Shown: positions 19,592-27,992, counted from the first letter of the stretch. The stretch: 64,000 nt of DNA from Micromonospora sp. NBC_01796 (GCF_035917455.1 NZ_CP109078.1:8498984-8562983); one strand, 5' to 3'. A program made the numbers and translations. Notes: generated from the letters alone by a model not told the origin.

Positions 19592-20279
19592 CGGCCGGCT
19601 CGTACCGGTAGCCGACGCCCCAGACTGTGACGATCCGCCGCGGATCGGCCGGGTTGTCCTCGATCTTTTCCCGTAGCCGGCGTACGTGCACGGTCACGGT
19701 CGACTGGTCGCCGAAGTTCCAGCCCCAGACCTGCTCGAGCAGTTCGGCCCGTCCGAACACCCGGGACGGATGCCGCAGCAGGTGGACGAGTAGGTCGAAT
19801 TCACGCAGGGTCAGGGCGAGTTCCGTACCGGCAAGGCGAGCGGTTCGGGACGTGGTACGCACCACGAGGCCGCCGTCGGTGATCGTCTCCGGTCGCTCGG
19901 CCGGCGGCTCGCTGCCGGCGCGACGGAGCACCGAACGGACCCGCAGGACCAGTTCCCGAGGGGAAAAGGGCTTGGTCAGGTAATCGTCCGCACCGAGTTG
20001 CAGCCCGAGGATCCGGTCGGACTCGTCGCCGCGTGCGGTCAGCATGATGATCGGTACGCCGTCCGGCCGGGCCCGCAGTTCCCGGCACACCTGCAGGCCG
20101 TTGATCCGGGGAAGCATCAGATCGAGGACAACCAGGTGCGGCGCCTGCTGGGCAACCGCCGCCAGTGCCGACTCCCCGTCGGCCGCGTGGGTCACCTGGA
20201 AGCCGTCGTGTTCGAGGTAACGACAGATGACGTCGCTGACCGTCCGGTCGTCGTCGACCACCAGCACCCGCTGTGTCAC
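19584..20279 (-). CDS. OmpR/PhoB-family response regulator
   Basis: A 231-residue regulator. The receiver domain (1-118) has the acidic pocket VDDD, the phosphorylated Asp in VVLDLMLPR, Thr in MLTARGDE and Lys in DDYLTKPFSPREL. The winged-helix DNA-binding domain (about 135-228) has LTLREFDLLVHLLRHP and the recognition part STVTVHVRRLREKI. The GTG start lies 162 bases from the divergent epimerase start. Direct repeats with an 11-bp period in that gap suggest autoregulation. Confidence 0.92.
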   Translation of the reverse strand: MTQRVLVVDDDRTVSDVICRYLEHDGFQVTHAADGESALAAVAQQAPHLVVLDLMLPRINGLQVCRELRARPDGVPIIMLTARGDESDRILGLQLGADDYLTKPFSPRELVLRVRSVLRRAGSEPPAERPETITDGGLVVRTTSRTARLAGTELALTLREFDLLVHLLRHPSRVFGRAELLEQVWGWNFGDQSTVTVHVRRLREKIEDNPADPRRIVTVWGVGYRYEPADA

Positions 20280-20372
20280 GAACGTCCCCCGGTCCGGCCC
20301 GTCGACCTGTCCGCCCGCGTGTCCATCGGCCCAGCGTAGCCAGGCACCGGGGTCCGACCTCGTCGGCGAAAC

Positions 20373-20389
20373 CTAACGAGGTTCTTACG
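20373..20389. promoter_or_regulatory. OmpR-type direct repeat in regulator/epimerase divergent promoter
   Basis: CTAACG-N5-CTTACG (minus strand CGTAAG-N5-CGTTAG) places two hexamers exactly 11 bp apart, one helical turn. This is the hallmark spacing of OmpR/PhoB-family sites. The same hexamer pair occurs before the GT2 gene at 22941-22957. Binding by the adjacent regulator is inferred. Confidence 0.5.
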
Positions 20390-20440
20390 GCTGGGCCGGC
20401 CACCGGGTGTGGGCGTACGCGGGGTCATACGGTGACCGGA

Positions 20441-21520
20441 ATGCGGATACTTGTCACTGGTGCGGCCGGGTTCATCGGCTCGCACGTCGCCGACCTGCTC
20501 GACGAACACGGGCACGAGGTGGTGGCCCTGGACGCGTTGCTGCCGGAGGCGCACGGGGCGACGCCACCGCCCCGGGCGAGGCGGCACGATCTCGTGGTCG
20601 GCGACGTACGCGACGCCGACCTGCTGACCCGGCTACTCGGCGGGGTCGACGCGGTCTGCCACCAGGCGGCCATGGTCGGCCACGGCATCGATCCGGCGGA
20701 CGCCCCCCGGTACGCCGCCCACAACGACCTCGGCACGGCCACCCTGCTCGCGGCGATGCACGCCACCGGGGTACGCCGCCTGGTGCTGGCGAGTTCGATG
20801 GTGGTCTACGGCGAGGGCCGTTACCACTGCACCACGCACGGGGTCGTCCGGCCGGCCGCCCGCCGGGCCGCCGACCTGACAGAGGGCCGGTACGAGCCGC
20901 CCTGCCCCCGCTGCGGACAGATGCTCGCCCCCGGCCTGGTGTCGGAGGACGCACCGCTGGAACCGCGCAGCACGTACGCCGCCACAAAGCTGGCCCAGGA
21001 ACACCTCGCCGGCGCCTGGGCCCGGCAGACCGGCGGCTCGGTCTGGGCGCTGCGCTACCACAACGTCTACGGTCCGCGAATGCCCCGCGACACCCCCTAC
21101 GCGGGGGTCGCGTCGATCTTCCGGTCTGCCCTGGCCGCCGGGCAACCGCCCCGGGTCCTGGAGGACGGCCGGCAGCGGCGCGACTTCGTCCACGTGAGCG
21201 ACATCGCGGCGGCCAATCTACTAGCGCTGACCACACCGGCACCGGACCCGCTGGTTGCGGTGAACGTCTGCTCGGGCGAGCCGCACACCGTCGGCGAACT
21301 CGCCCACGCGTTGGCCGAAGCGATGGGCGGCCCGATGCCGATCGTGGTCGGGGGCGGACGGGCAGCGGACGTACGGCACGTGGTCGCCGATCCGGCGCGG
21401 GCCACCCGGCTGCTCGGCTTCACCGCCCGGACCGGTTTCGTGGCCGGCGTCGCCGACTTCACCACCGCGGTGATGCGAGAGCCGGCAACGGTCAGGACAC
21501 CGTCCACAGTAGATGGTTGA
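20441..21520 (+). CDS. NAD-dependent epimerase/dehydratase (extended SDR)
   Basis: A 359-residue sugar-nucleotide-modifying enzyme family member. It has the Rossmann motif GAAGFIGSH (residues 7-15), AxMVxHG substrate region, SSMVVYGEG and the catalytic YAATK. Family-typical LRYHNVYGPRMPRDTPYAGVAS and RDFVHVSDIAAA follow. An unusual insertion with PPCPRCGQ (two Cys) precedes the YxxxK. The ATG lacks a strong ribosome site; a GTG three codons earlier is an alternative. It is divergent from the two-component system and overlaps the convergent membrane protein by 29 bases. It probably makes an NDP-sugar for the adjoining glycosyltransferases. Confidence 0.85.
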   Translation: MRILVTGAAGFIGSHVADLLDEHGHEVVALDALLPEAHGATPPPRARRHDLVVGDVRDADLLTRLLGGVDAVCHQAAMVGHGIDPADAPRYAAHNDLGTATLLAAMHATGVRRLVLASSMVVYGEGRYHCTTHGVVRPAARRAADLTEGRYEPPCPRCGQMLAPGLVSEDAPLEPRSTYAATKLAQEHLAGAWARQTGGSVWALRYHNVYGPRMPRDTPYAGVASIFRSALAAGQPPRVLEDGRQRRDFVHVSDIAAANLLALTTPAPDPLVAVNVCSGEPHTVGELAHALAEAMGGPMPIVVGGGRAADVRHVVADPARATRLLGFTARTGFVAGVADFTTAVMREPATVRTPSTVDG

Positions 21521-22856
21521 CGGCGAGCGCGGTCGCGGCCTGGGCCGCCAGCCACCACCGCCGGTGGCCGGCGGGCAGGTGCGCGGTGGCGACCAGCAAC
21601 CAGACGGCGAACGGTAGCCAGATCCGCTCCACCTCGGCCTTGCTGAGCGCGGACAGGTCCGCCGCGAGCACGGCCACCGCCGCCGCGATGGGCAACCACA
21701 CGGTCGGTCCGGCGGATGCGAACCGTTGCCGGAGGGCCACCGTGACCGGCCGGCGCGGTGGTCGGATCGGTACGGCGGCCGCCGCCCGCCGCAGCGCCGG
21801 CCCGATCGCCGGGCCGGCCGAGAGCAGCAGGGCGGCCAGGTTGGCCCAGATCCAGTAGCCGTACGGGCGCTCCGCCGCCCACCCCTGGTAGTAGCGGCGT
21901 GCCACCAGGTGGTAACCGTCCAGCCACCAGAACCCGGACAGGGTGAACCCGGCGACAACCGCCCCCACGCCCGCCGCCGCGAGCAGCAACACGCCGAGGC
22001 GATCCCGGGCCCGGAGCAGCACCACGGTCAACGCGAGCAGCCCGACGAGGACGAACCCGTACGACAGGTAGAGCGCGAAGCCGAGAACCAGCCCGCCGAG
22101 TACGGCCAAGGCTCGGGCACCCACCGCCAGCAGCGCCAGCCCGGCCGCGACCACCGCGGCGAAGATCCCGTCGGCGGACGCGCCCACCCAGACCGCCCCC
22201 GGGAAGAGGATCAGGAACGGCCATACCGCCCGAGCGGCGTCCTCGGCGCCGAGGGCCCGCAGCGTCACCGGAACCGACACCGACACGGTGGCTCCGAGCA
22301 GCACGCAGGCGAGCCCGGCGGCGGTGCCGCCGCCCAGGCCGATCCGATCCAGCCAGACGAAGAGCAACAACGCGCCCGGTGGATGACCAGCGGTGTGGGT
22401 GGACCACGAATCGGGCTGGAAGTCGAGAATCCGGCCGGCGAAGCCGGACAGCATCACCCCGACGTCCGTCACCCGGGGCACCTCGTGCAGGTACTCGGCC
22501 TGCACGGTCAACCGCTCGGTCAACCCGGCCGACCAGCCGTCGACCAGGGCAAGCGACAGCGTCCAGAGCACCGAGGCGAGATAACCGCCGACCAGCAGCC
22601 GCGGCCAGGACGTGCCGGTCCCCCAACTCGTCCCGCGCCAGACGAACAGCACCGCGACGAGAAGTGCGACCGGGGTGCCGAGGCCCAGATGGGGTCCCCA
22701 GGCGGCGTAGAGCGGAGCGGCGTCGGCATAAAGGCGCACCCCCCGATGGTTGAGCAGCACGCCGACGGCGATGGCGGCGGCGAGCAGCGCCGCCTCGGCC
22801 GCGAGGACGATCAGATCGGCGGACCGGGAGCGTCCCGGCCGGGTCGTCGAAGTCAT
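21492..22856 (-). CDS. Polytopic membrane protein, probable GT-C-like glycosyltransferase
   Basis: About 454 residues with roughly 11-12 hydrophobic segments. An early luminal loop carries LYADAAPLYAAWG, and a later one HTAGHPPGALLLFVWLDR. This layout resembles membrane mannosyl- and arabinosyl-type GT-C enzymes, which take sugars from polyprenyl phosphates. I do not recognise a named family. The start is uncertain: the ATG at 22856 is used, with another in-frame ATG at 22913; neither has a clear ribosome site. The context of epimerase, GT2 and sugar nucleotide enzymes supports a role in an extracellular glycan. Confidence 0.7.
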   Translation of the reverse strand: MTSTTRPGRSRSADLIVLAAEAALLAAAIAVGVLLNHRGVRLYADAAPLYAAWGPHLGLGTPVALLVAVLFVWRGTSWGTGTSWPRLLVGGYLASVLWTLSLALVDGWSAGLTERLTVQAEYLHEVPRVTDVGVMLSGFAGRILDFQPDSWSTHTAGHPPGALLLFVWLDRIGLGGGTAAGLACVLLGATVSVSVPVTLRALGAEDAARAVWPFLILFPGAVWVGASADGIFAAVVAAGLALLAVGARALAVLGGLVLGFALYLSYGFVLVGLLALTVVLLRARDRLGVLLLAAAGVGAVVAGFTLSGFWWLDGYHLVARRYYQGWAAERPYGYWIWANLAALLLSAGPAIGPALRRAAAAVPIRPPRRPVTVALRQRFASAGPTVWLPIAAAVAVLAADLSALSKAEVERIWLPFAVWLLVATAHLPAGHRRWWLAAQAATALAVNHLLWTVS

Positions 22857-22923
22857 GATGACGGCCGACGTTACGACCTCCGACCAGGGATCCGACAGCC
22901 GATCGGCGACCACGTCAGGGACT

Positions 22924-22957
22924 CGTAAGATCCGCTGCCACGTAAGCGATCCGTAAG
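22924..22957. promoter_or_regulatory. CGTAAG direct repeats upstream of GT2 operon
   Basis: CGTAAG occurs at 22924, 22941 and 22952; the last two are 11 bp apart with 5-base spacers. This matches the repeat pair in the response-regulator promoter. It lies between the divergent membrane protein and the five-gene GT2 operon, 47-80 bases before the GT2 start. A candidate site for the OmpR-type regulator encoded at 19584. Confidence 0.5.
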
Positions 22958-23004
22958 ACGGAGCAGCCGTCCGAACGGCCCGTGGCGGGCCTAGCGTCCC
23001 CGGT

Positions 23005-23682
23005 ATGCGGACAACGATCGACGTAGTGCTGCCCTGCCTGGACGAGGCAGCCGCACTCCCTGCCGTACTGAGCGGGCTGCCGTCCGGCTATCGGGCCGTG
23101 GTGGTCGACAACGGCTCCACCGACGGGTCACCCGAGGTCGCCGCGGCGTACGGTGCCCGGGTCGTCCACGAGCCGAGACGCGGGTACGGCGCCGCCGTAC
23201 ACACGGGCCTGCTGGCGGCCGACGCGGAACTCGTGTGCGTCCTCGACGCGGACGGCTCGTTCGACCCGGCCGAGTTGCCCGGGCTCGTCGCGGCGGTGCT
23301 CGACGGCCGGGCGGATCTCGCCGTCGGTCGCCGCCGGGCGGTCTCCGCCGACGCCTGGCCGTGGCACGCCCGTACCGGGAACGCGTTGGTCGCCGCGCTA
23401 CTGCGGCGCCGGGGAGTGCCGGTGTACGACATCAGCCCGATCCGGGTGGCCCGCCGGGCGGCGCTGCTGCGGCTCGGTGTCGCCGATCGCGCGTTCGGCT
23501 ACCCCCTGGAACTGCTGCTCCGCGCGGCGGGGGCGGGCTGGCGGATCCACGAGTTCGACGTGGCGTACGCACCGAGGGCCGCCGGCACCCGGTCGAAGGT
23601 CTCCGGGTCGGTCCGGGGCACGTTGCGGGCGACCCTGGACTTCGCCGGAGTGCTTCGCAGCGGCGTCGGCGGTGCCCGGTGA
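23005..23682 (+). CDS. Glycosyltransferase family 2
   Basis: A 225-residue GT-A fold enzyme with VVLPCLDEAAALP, the nucleotide-binding VVDNGSTDGS, RGYGAAVHTG and the metal-binding LDADGS. The conserved FGYPLELLLRAAGAGWRIHEFDVAY block is typical of the short GT2 (TIGR04283-like/DPM1-like) proteins. No membrane anchor is present, so it works at the cytoplasmic face, perhaps loading a lipid carrier. First gene of a plus-strand operon whose members overlap by four bases (GTGA). Confidence 0.88.
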   Translation: MRTTIDVVLPCLDEAAALPAVLSGLPSGYRAVVVDNGSTDGSPEVAAAYGARVVHEPRRGYGAAVHTGLLAADAELVCVLDADGSFDPAELPGLVAAVLDGRADLAVGRRRAVSADAWPWHARTGNALVAALLRRRGVPVYDISPIRVARRAALLRLGVADRAFGYPLELLLRAAGAGWRIHEFDVAYAPRAAGTRSKVSGSVRGTLRATLDFAGVLRSGVGGAR

Positions 23683-24359
23683 ACGTCCTGCTGGTGGTTG
23701 CGAAGGCACCGGTCCCGGGGCTGGCGAAGACGCGCTTCTGCCCGCCGGCGACCCCCGCCCAGGCCGCCCGGGTCGCGGCGGCGGCACTGCTGGACACCCT
23801 CACGGCGGTGGACGCCACCGCGTCGACCACCCCGGTGCTGGCGTACACCGGGCGGCTGGTCGATGCCGAGTACGGCGCGGAGCTAACCGCCGCGCTTGCC
23901 GGCTGGCACCTCCTCCCCCAGCGGGGCGACACGTTCGCCGACCGCCTCACCAACGCGCACGCCGACGCCGGCGCGGCATTTCCCGGCCGACCGGTGCTGC
24001 AAATCGGCATGGACACCCCGCAGATCCGGCCCGCCGTGCTCACCGCCGCGCTCGGACGACTCGCCGAACACGACGCGGTGTTCGGGCCGGCGCTCGACGG
24101 CGGCTGGTGGGCACTCGGGCTGCGCGATCCGGCGTACGCGAGCGTGCTGCGCGGCGTACCCATGTCAACCGGCGACACCGGTCGACGGACCCTTGCCGCC
24201 CTTCGCCGGCGTGGTGTAGACCCGGTGATCCTGCCCGTCCTGCGTGACGTCGACGACTGGCCGACCGCGCTGGCGGTCGCGGCCGATCTACCCGGAACCC
24301 GGTTCGCGGACGAGGTCGGGTCGGTGGGCCGCCGGCTGGTGGGCGGGGGCCGGGCGTGA
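23679..24359 (+). CDS. TIGR04282/DUF2064-family nucleotidyltransferase-like protein
   Basis: A 226-residue protein starting at a GTG that overlaps the GT2 stop. Features of the family are VVAKAPVPGLAKTRF at the N-terminus, QRGDTFADRLTNA, the metal-binding LQIGMDTPQI and FGPALDGGWWALGL. This family is a GT-A-like fold related to CobY/MobA nucleotidyltransferases and is often annotated as an arsenosugar-type glycosyltransferase. It could activate a sugar or alcohol headgroup as its CDP or GDP derivative. Pairing with GT2 is a recurrent actinobacterial arrangement. Function is not established. Confidence 0.85.
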   Translation: MNVLLVVAKAPVPGLAKTRFCPPATPAQAARVAAAALLDTLTAVDATASTTPVLAYTGRLVDAEYGAELTAALAGWHLLPQRGDTFADRLTNAHADAGAAFPGRPVLQIGMDTPQIRPAVLTAALGRLAEHDAVFGPALDGGWWALGLRDPAYASVLRGVPMSTGDTGRRTLAALRRRGVDPVILPVLRDVDDWPTALAVAADLPGTRFADEVGSVGRRLVGGGRA

Positions 24360-25072
24360 TTCCTACGATCACCCTCGGCGGCGGCTTCGACGTCGTACTG
24401 GGCGGGCCCGACGATCGGCCCGCCAATCACGGCGAGTCCGGGACGCCGGTCGCCCTGTTGGCCCCCGAGCGGCACGAACACTGGCTCGTGCACGCCGACG
24501 GGCGCCGTGACCCGTTGCCGATACGGCGGTGGCACGGTCCGCCCGAACCGGCAATTCAGTCCGTCGCCGCACGATGCACCGGGCCCACGATCGACCTCGG
24601 CTGCGGGCCTGGCCGGCTCACCCTGGCGCTCGCCCAGCGTGGCCTGGTCGCACTGGGGGTGGACATCTCCGCCGAAGCGGTACGCCTGACCCGGAACCGG
24701 GGTGTGGCAGCCCTACGACGCGACGTCTTCGACCCACTTCCCGGTGAGGGAAGGTGGGCACACGCCCTGCTCGTCGACGGCAATATCGGCATCGGCGGCG
24801 ACCCGGCCCGACTGCTCCGCCGGTGCGCCGCACTGATCGCGGCGGACGGGACGCTGGTGGTCGAGGTGGAGCCCCCGGGCGCCGGGCTGTCGCGGGGGCA
24901 GGCGTACGTCCTGTCCGGCTCGTTGCGCGAAGGGCAACAAGCCGGACCCGCGTTTCGCTGGGCGCGGGTCGGGGTGGAGGCACTGGATGCCACCGCCAAC
25001 GCTGCCGGCTTCCGATCCGTGCACAGTTTCCGGTCCGGTCCGCGCTGGTTCGCCGAGTTGGTACGCCGATGA
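24356..25072 (+). CDS. Class I SAM-dependent methyltransferase
   Basis: A 238-residue methyltransferase with GTG start overlapping the preceding stop. Motif I is TIDLGCGPGRLTLALAQRG (about residues 78-96), followed by the acidic GVDIS and the motif II/III region HALLVDGNIGIGG. Motif I is preceded by a 75-residue region with WHGPPEPA. The substrate is unknown; the context suggests it methylates a sugar or lipid intermediate made by the GT2 operon. Confidence 0.85.
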   Translation: MIPTITLGGGFDVVLGGPDDRPANHGESGTPVALLAPERHEHWLVHADGRRDPLPIRRWHGPPEPAIQSVAARCTGPTIDLGCGPGRLTLALAQRGLVALGVDISAEAVRLTRNRGVAALRRDVFDPLPGEGRWAHALLVDGNIGIGGDPARLLRRCAALIAADGTLVVEVEPPGAGLSRGQAYVLSGSLREGQQAGPAFRWARVGVEALDATANAAGFRSVHSFRSGPRWFAELVRR

Positions 25073-26238
25073 TGCGCCGGCCGCGCGTACCCGCCCCCGA
25101 GGACTTCACCGCGCCGTCGCACTCACCGCTGGTCGCCGCCCGACTCGGCCTCTGGCTCGCGGTGGCGTTCGCGCTGTGCTTCGTCACCGGACTACTCAGC
25201 CACTACATCCAACACCCGCCGGGCTGGTTCACCTGGCCGACCCGACCGGTCAACCTCTACCGGATCACCCAGGGCATCCACGTGCTCTCCGGGGTCGCGG
25301 CGGTCCCGTTGCTGCTGGCCAAACTGTGGAGCGTCTACCCCCGGCTGTTCGCCCGTCCGCCGCTGCGCCAGCCGGTCCGGTTGCCCGGACACGCGCTCGA
25401 ACGGCTCTCCATCCTGGTCCTGGTCTGCGCCGCGTTCTTCGAACTCGTCACCGGCCTGTTCAACGTCGCCCAGTCGTACCCGTGGGGGTTTTTCTTCCCG
25501 GCCGCGCACTACGCGGTCGCCTGGCTGGCGGTGGGCGCACTGCTGCTGCACATCGCAGTGAAGCTCCCGGTCGCCCGTGCGGCGCTGGCCAGGTCACTGC
25601 GGCAGACCACCGTGACAACCGGGGCCGCGGCCCCCGGACACGACGACCGGGACATGTCCGGGCGACGGGCTTTCCTGCGTACGTCGGTTGGCGCCGCCGG
25701 CATCGCCGTGCTCGCCACCGCCGGGGTCACCGTACCGTTCCTGCGCCGGGTGTCCCCGCTGGCCTGGCGCTCGGCCGCCGGGCCGCAGGGGATACCGATC
25801 AACCGTACGGCGGCTGCCGCCGGCATCGTCGTACCACCCAACTGGCGTCTGGAGATTGTCTGGCGGGGCGGGCAACACACCCTGTCTCTGGCCGACCTCG
25901 CGGCCCTGCCACAACACACAGCGGAACTGCCGATCGCGTGCGTCGAAGGGTGGAGCGCCTCCGCGCACTGGACCGGAGTGCCCATCGTCGACCTGCTCCG
26001 ACGCGCAGGCGCGCCGACCGGCCGCCCGGTCCGGATCTCATCACTGGAAACCAACGGCCTGTATGCCGCGAGCACACTTCCGGCGGCCCACGCCAGCGAT
26101 CCGCTGACCCTGCTCGCACTACGGATCAACGACGAGGAACTGTCCCCCGACCACGGCTACCCCTGCCGCCTCATCGCCCCGAGCCGACCGGGTGTCCTCC
26201 AGACCAAGTGGGTCGCCCGGCTGGAGGTACTGACGTGA
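25069..26238 (+). CDS. Membrane-anchored sulfite-oxidase-fold molybdopterin oxidoreductase
   Basis: A 389-residue fusion. Residues 20-190 hold four to five hydrophobic segments with spaced His residues (SHYIQH, GIHVLSG, HYAVAW, LLHIAVK), resembling a cytochrome b561-type haem domain. A twin-Arg-like SGRRAFLRTSVGAAG segment (about 205-235) follows and is another hydrophobic helix. The C-terminal part (about 250-389) is the Mo-binding domain of the sulfite oxidase family, with the cofactor-ligating Cys in PIACVEGWSASAHWTGVP and the end CRLIAPSRPGVLQTKWV. It probably exchanges electrons with the quinone pool through the haem domain. The ATG overlaps the methyltransferase stop. Substrate unknown. 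Confidence 0.8.
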   Translation: MMRRPRVPAPEDFTAPSHSPLVAARLGLWLAVAFALCFVTGLLSHYIQHPPGWFTWPTRPVNLYRITQGIHVLSGVAAVPLLLAKLWSVYPRLFARPPLRQPVRLPGHALERLSILVLVCAAFFELVTGLFNVAQSYPWGFFFPAAHYAVAWLAVGALLLHIAVKLPVARAALARSLRQTTVTTGAAAPGHDDRDMSGRRAFLRTSVGAAGIAVLATAGVTVPFLRRVSPLAWRSAAGPQGIPINRTAAAAGIVVPPNWRLEIVWRGGQHTLSLADLAALPQHTAELPIACVEGWSASAHWTGVPIVDLLRRAGAPTGRPVRISSLETNGLYAASTLPAAHASDPLTLLALRINDEELSPDHGYPCRLIAPSRPGVLQTKWVARLEVLT

Positions 26239-26693
26239 GAACCGTCCGACTGCTACTGCTCGTGCTCGGCGCCGCCGCGGTCGCGTACGGCAGTTGGCTG
26301 CTCCTCCCCCAACTCGGCACCACTCTGCCGTGGCTGATCGGCGGCCCACTGCTGCACGATGCCCTGGCGGCACCGCTGATCGGGCTGGTCGGACTGGCGC
26401 TGGGCCGCCTGGTGACCGACCGGGTACGCCTGGCCTGGATCACCGCCGGCCTGATGGTCAGCGCGACGCTGGTACTGATCGCGGTGCCTCTGCTGTGGCG
26501 ACCGCCGTCAGCACCGCCAAACCCCGGCCTGCCGGACCGTAACTACCCGCTGGGCCTCGCTGCCGCACTGGCCACCCTCTGGGCCGCCATCCTGATCGTC
26601 CTCTCGCCGTTGACGCACCGGAGGCCGCGCACAAACGAACAACCGCCCCGAGTGGTACGGCCGGGCACTCCCACCGACGACATCACCCGGTAG
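26235..26693 (+). CDS. Small membrane protein of the glycan/molybdoenzyme operon
   Basis: A 152-residue protein with four hydrophobic segments: LLLLVLGAAAVAYGSWLLL, then LAAPLIGLVGLAL, AWITAGLMVSATLVLIAVPLL and LGLAAALATLWAAILIVL. It has a basic, Pro-rich cytoplasmic tail. The GTG overlaps the stop of the molybdoenzyme gene, so it is the last member of the five-gene unit. I do not recognise a family. It may be a partner or chaperone for the membrane oxidoreductase. Confidence 0.75.
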   Translation: MRTVRLLLLVLGAAAVAYGSWLLLPQLGTTLPWLIGGPLLHDALAAPLIGLVGLALGRLVTDRVRLAWITAGLMVSATLVLIAVPLLWRPPSAPPNPGLPDRNYPLGLAAALATLWAAILIVLSPLTHRRPRTNEQPPRVVRPGTPTDDITR

Positions 26694-26784
26694 TCATGGC
26701 CCCGGGTGGCCGGGCCGGAAGGGGCCCACCGGAGGCCGAACCCGGCGGATCGACTTCGGCGATGCCCTGCATTCACCGATTCAG

Positions 26785-27120
26785 GGCGAGCTGGTCGAGG
26801 CGCTGCCCGCAGACGACGACGGCGGATCGCCGTGCTCAACGCCGACGACGCCCGCGCGGAGGGGATGGCTGCCCGAACGCGGGCGCGGGTCCTGACCTAC
26901 GGGCTGAGCCCCAGCGCCGACGTGCGGGCCATCGACGTCAAGCTTGACGCGCAGGGGCGGCTCGGGTTCCGGCTCGTCGCCCGCGGTGCCGAGGCACGGG
27001 TCCGGCTGCGGATGCACGGAGAACACCAGGTCGGCGACGTCCTCGCCTCGGTGGCGGTCGGTCTCGGCTATCCCCTCGACGCGGTCGCGCAGGCCCTCTC
27101 CGATGCCGAGGCGCTGTCCC
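26785..27120 (+). pseudogene. murF: Internal remnant of murF (UDP-MurNAc-tripeptide ligase)
   Basis: GELVEALPAD is read in one frame (from 26788). From 26826 another frame continues IAVLNADDARAEGMAARTRA, then VLTYGLSPSADVRAIDVKLD and RLHMHGEHQVGDVLA-like text (RLRMHGEHQVGDVLASVAVG) up to ALSDAEALSR. This is the central domain of MurF, with the family motif LNADD and GEHQVxNxLA; here Asn is replaced by Asp (HQVGD). The frame change, the absence of the ATP-binding N-terminus, and the collapse of similarity after SR show about 110 of about 470 residues remain. It is not functional. Confidence 0.7.
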
Positions 27121-27256
27121 GTGACGCATGCACGGACGCACGCCGCTCGCGTACGCGAGCCGCAAGCCATCCTGGTTTGGCCGTACGCCGGATGTTTCGC
27201 CCCCGCGGTCCGGGGTAGGCGGCCCGAACGGACATCGGTGAACGCGGGAGGCGATC

Positions 27257-27484
27257 GTGGCATACCAGGCACGCGACGGTGAGCAGCCCGCACCCGCCGA
27301 GAACGATGCCGACCGGGTCGCACTGCCCCAGGCGACGGCGGACACCGACGTGCCGGCGCCGGACGACACCGACGAACAGCCGGACATCGTCACCGAAGAC
27401 GACGGCGCGGGCATGGCCGGCGGATCCTCCGGCAGCAGCAGTGGCGGTTCCAGCATGCCGGGACATCCGGACGCGGCCGACTGA
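27257..27484 (+). CDS. Small acidic protein of unknown function
   Basis: A 75-residue frame with GTG start and GGGAGG five bases upstream. It is rich in Asp, Glu, Ala and Pro and ends in a Gly/Ser tract (GGSSGSSSGGSSMPGHPDAAD). No hydrophobic segment, Cys or recognisable motif. The good ribosome site and third-position GC favour a real gene, but nothing indicates function. It lies between two gene remnants in the decayed island. Confidence 0.5.
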   Translation: MAYQARDGEQPAPAENDADRVALPQATADTDVPAPDDTDEQPDIVTEDDGAGMAGGSSGSSSGGSSMPGHPDAAD

Positions 27485-27519
27485 CTTCTCGCACGGCAGG
27501 CCGCACGACCGAACCCGGC

Positions 27520-27632
27520 TCACATGGCGGCGGCGAGGACGGATTCGGCCACGGACGTGCGCGCGTAGAGCACCGAGCGGCCGGCGCGGTGGGCGCTGAC
27601 GAGGCCCGCGTCGCGCAGCGCGCGCCATTCGA
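27520..27632 (-). pseudogene. C-terminal remnant of an ArsR-family regulator
   Basis: The minus strand reads VEWRALRDAGLVSAHRAGRS followed by VLYARTSVAESVLAAAM and stop. This is the recognition helix end, beta-wing (RAGRSVLYxRT) and last helix of an ArsR/SmtB winged-helix protein. A stop precedes it in frame, so the first two thirds are missing. Confidence 0.55.
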
Positions 27633-27737
27633 CTCATCAGCGCCTCCTTCAGACCAGAAAGTGATCAAATTGGCGACAGCCTATGGGCGGCGGCTGGACG
27701 GCGGCTGGATTGCCGCTGGCACATGAACCGGGGCGGG

Positions 27738-27844
27738 GATCGTGGCCCAACGCGTAGCCGCGAAGCGGGCCAAGTCCGGAAGATCTTAGTAGCCCGATTC
27801 ATCCAAAACCCCGCCGCTCGGCACGGGCGAGTTGAGCCACGATC
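27738..27844. repeat. 107-bp inverted-repeat-bounded element (MITE-like)
   Basis: GATCGTGGCCCAAC (27738-27751) and GTTGAGCCACGATC (27831-27844) are complementary except at one position and bound a 107-bp segment without coding potential. Size and ends resemble a miniature inverted-repeat transposable element or the paired ends of a deleted IS. No clear target duplication is seen. The rest of 27633-27992 holds no gene I can support. Confidence 0.4.
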
Positions 27845-27992
27845 AGGAGCTACCAAGTCGATCTGCATGTCGGGCAGCGCACGCGAGCAGTCGCCTCCGA
27901 GGCTGCCGCGCCTTGACGGTTGCAGAGAGCGCGCCGTGGGGGCGGATCGCCGACCCGGACGCGCTGGTGACCGGGACCGCGACGCAACCGGG

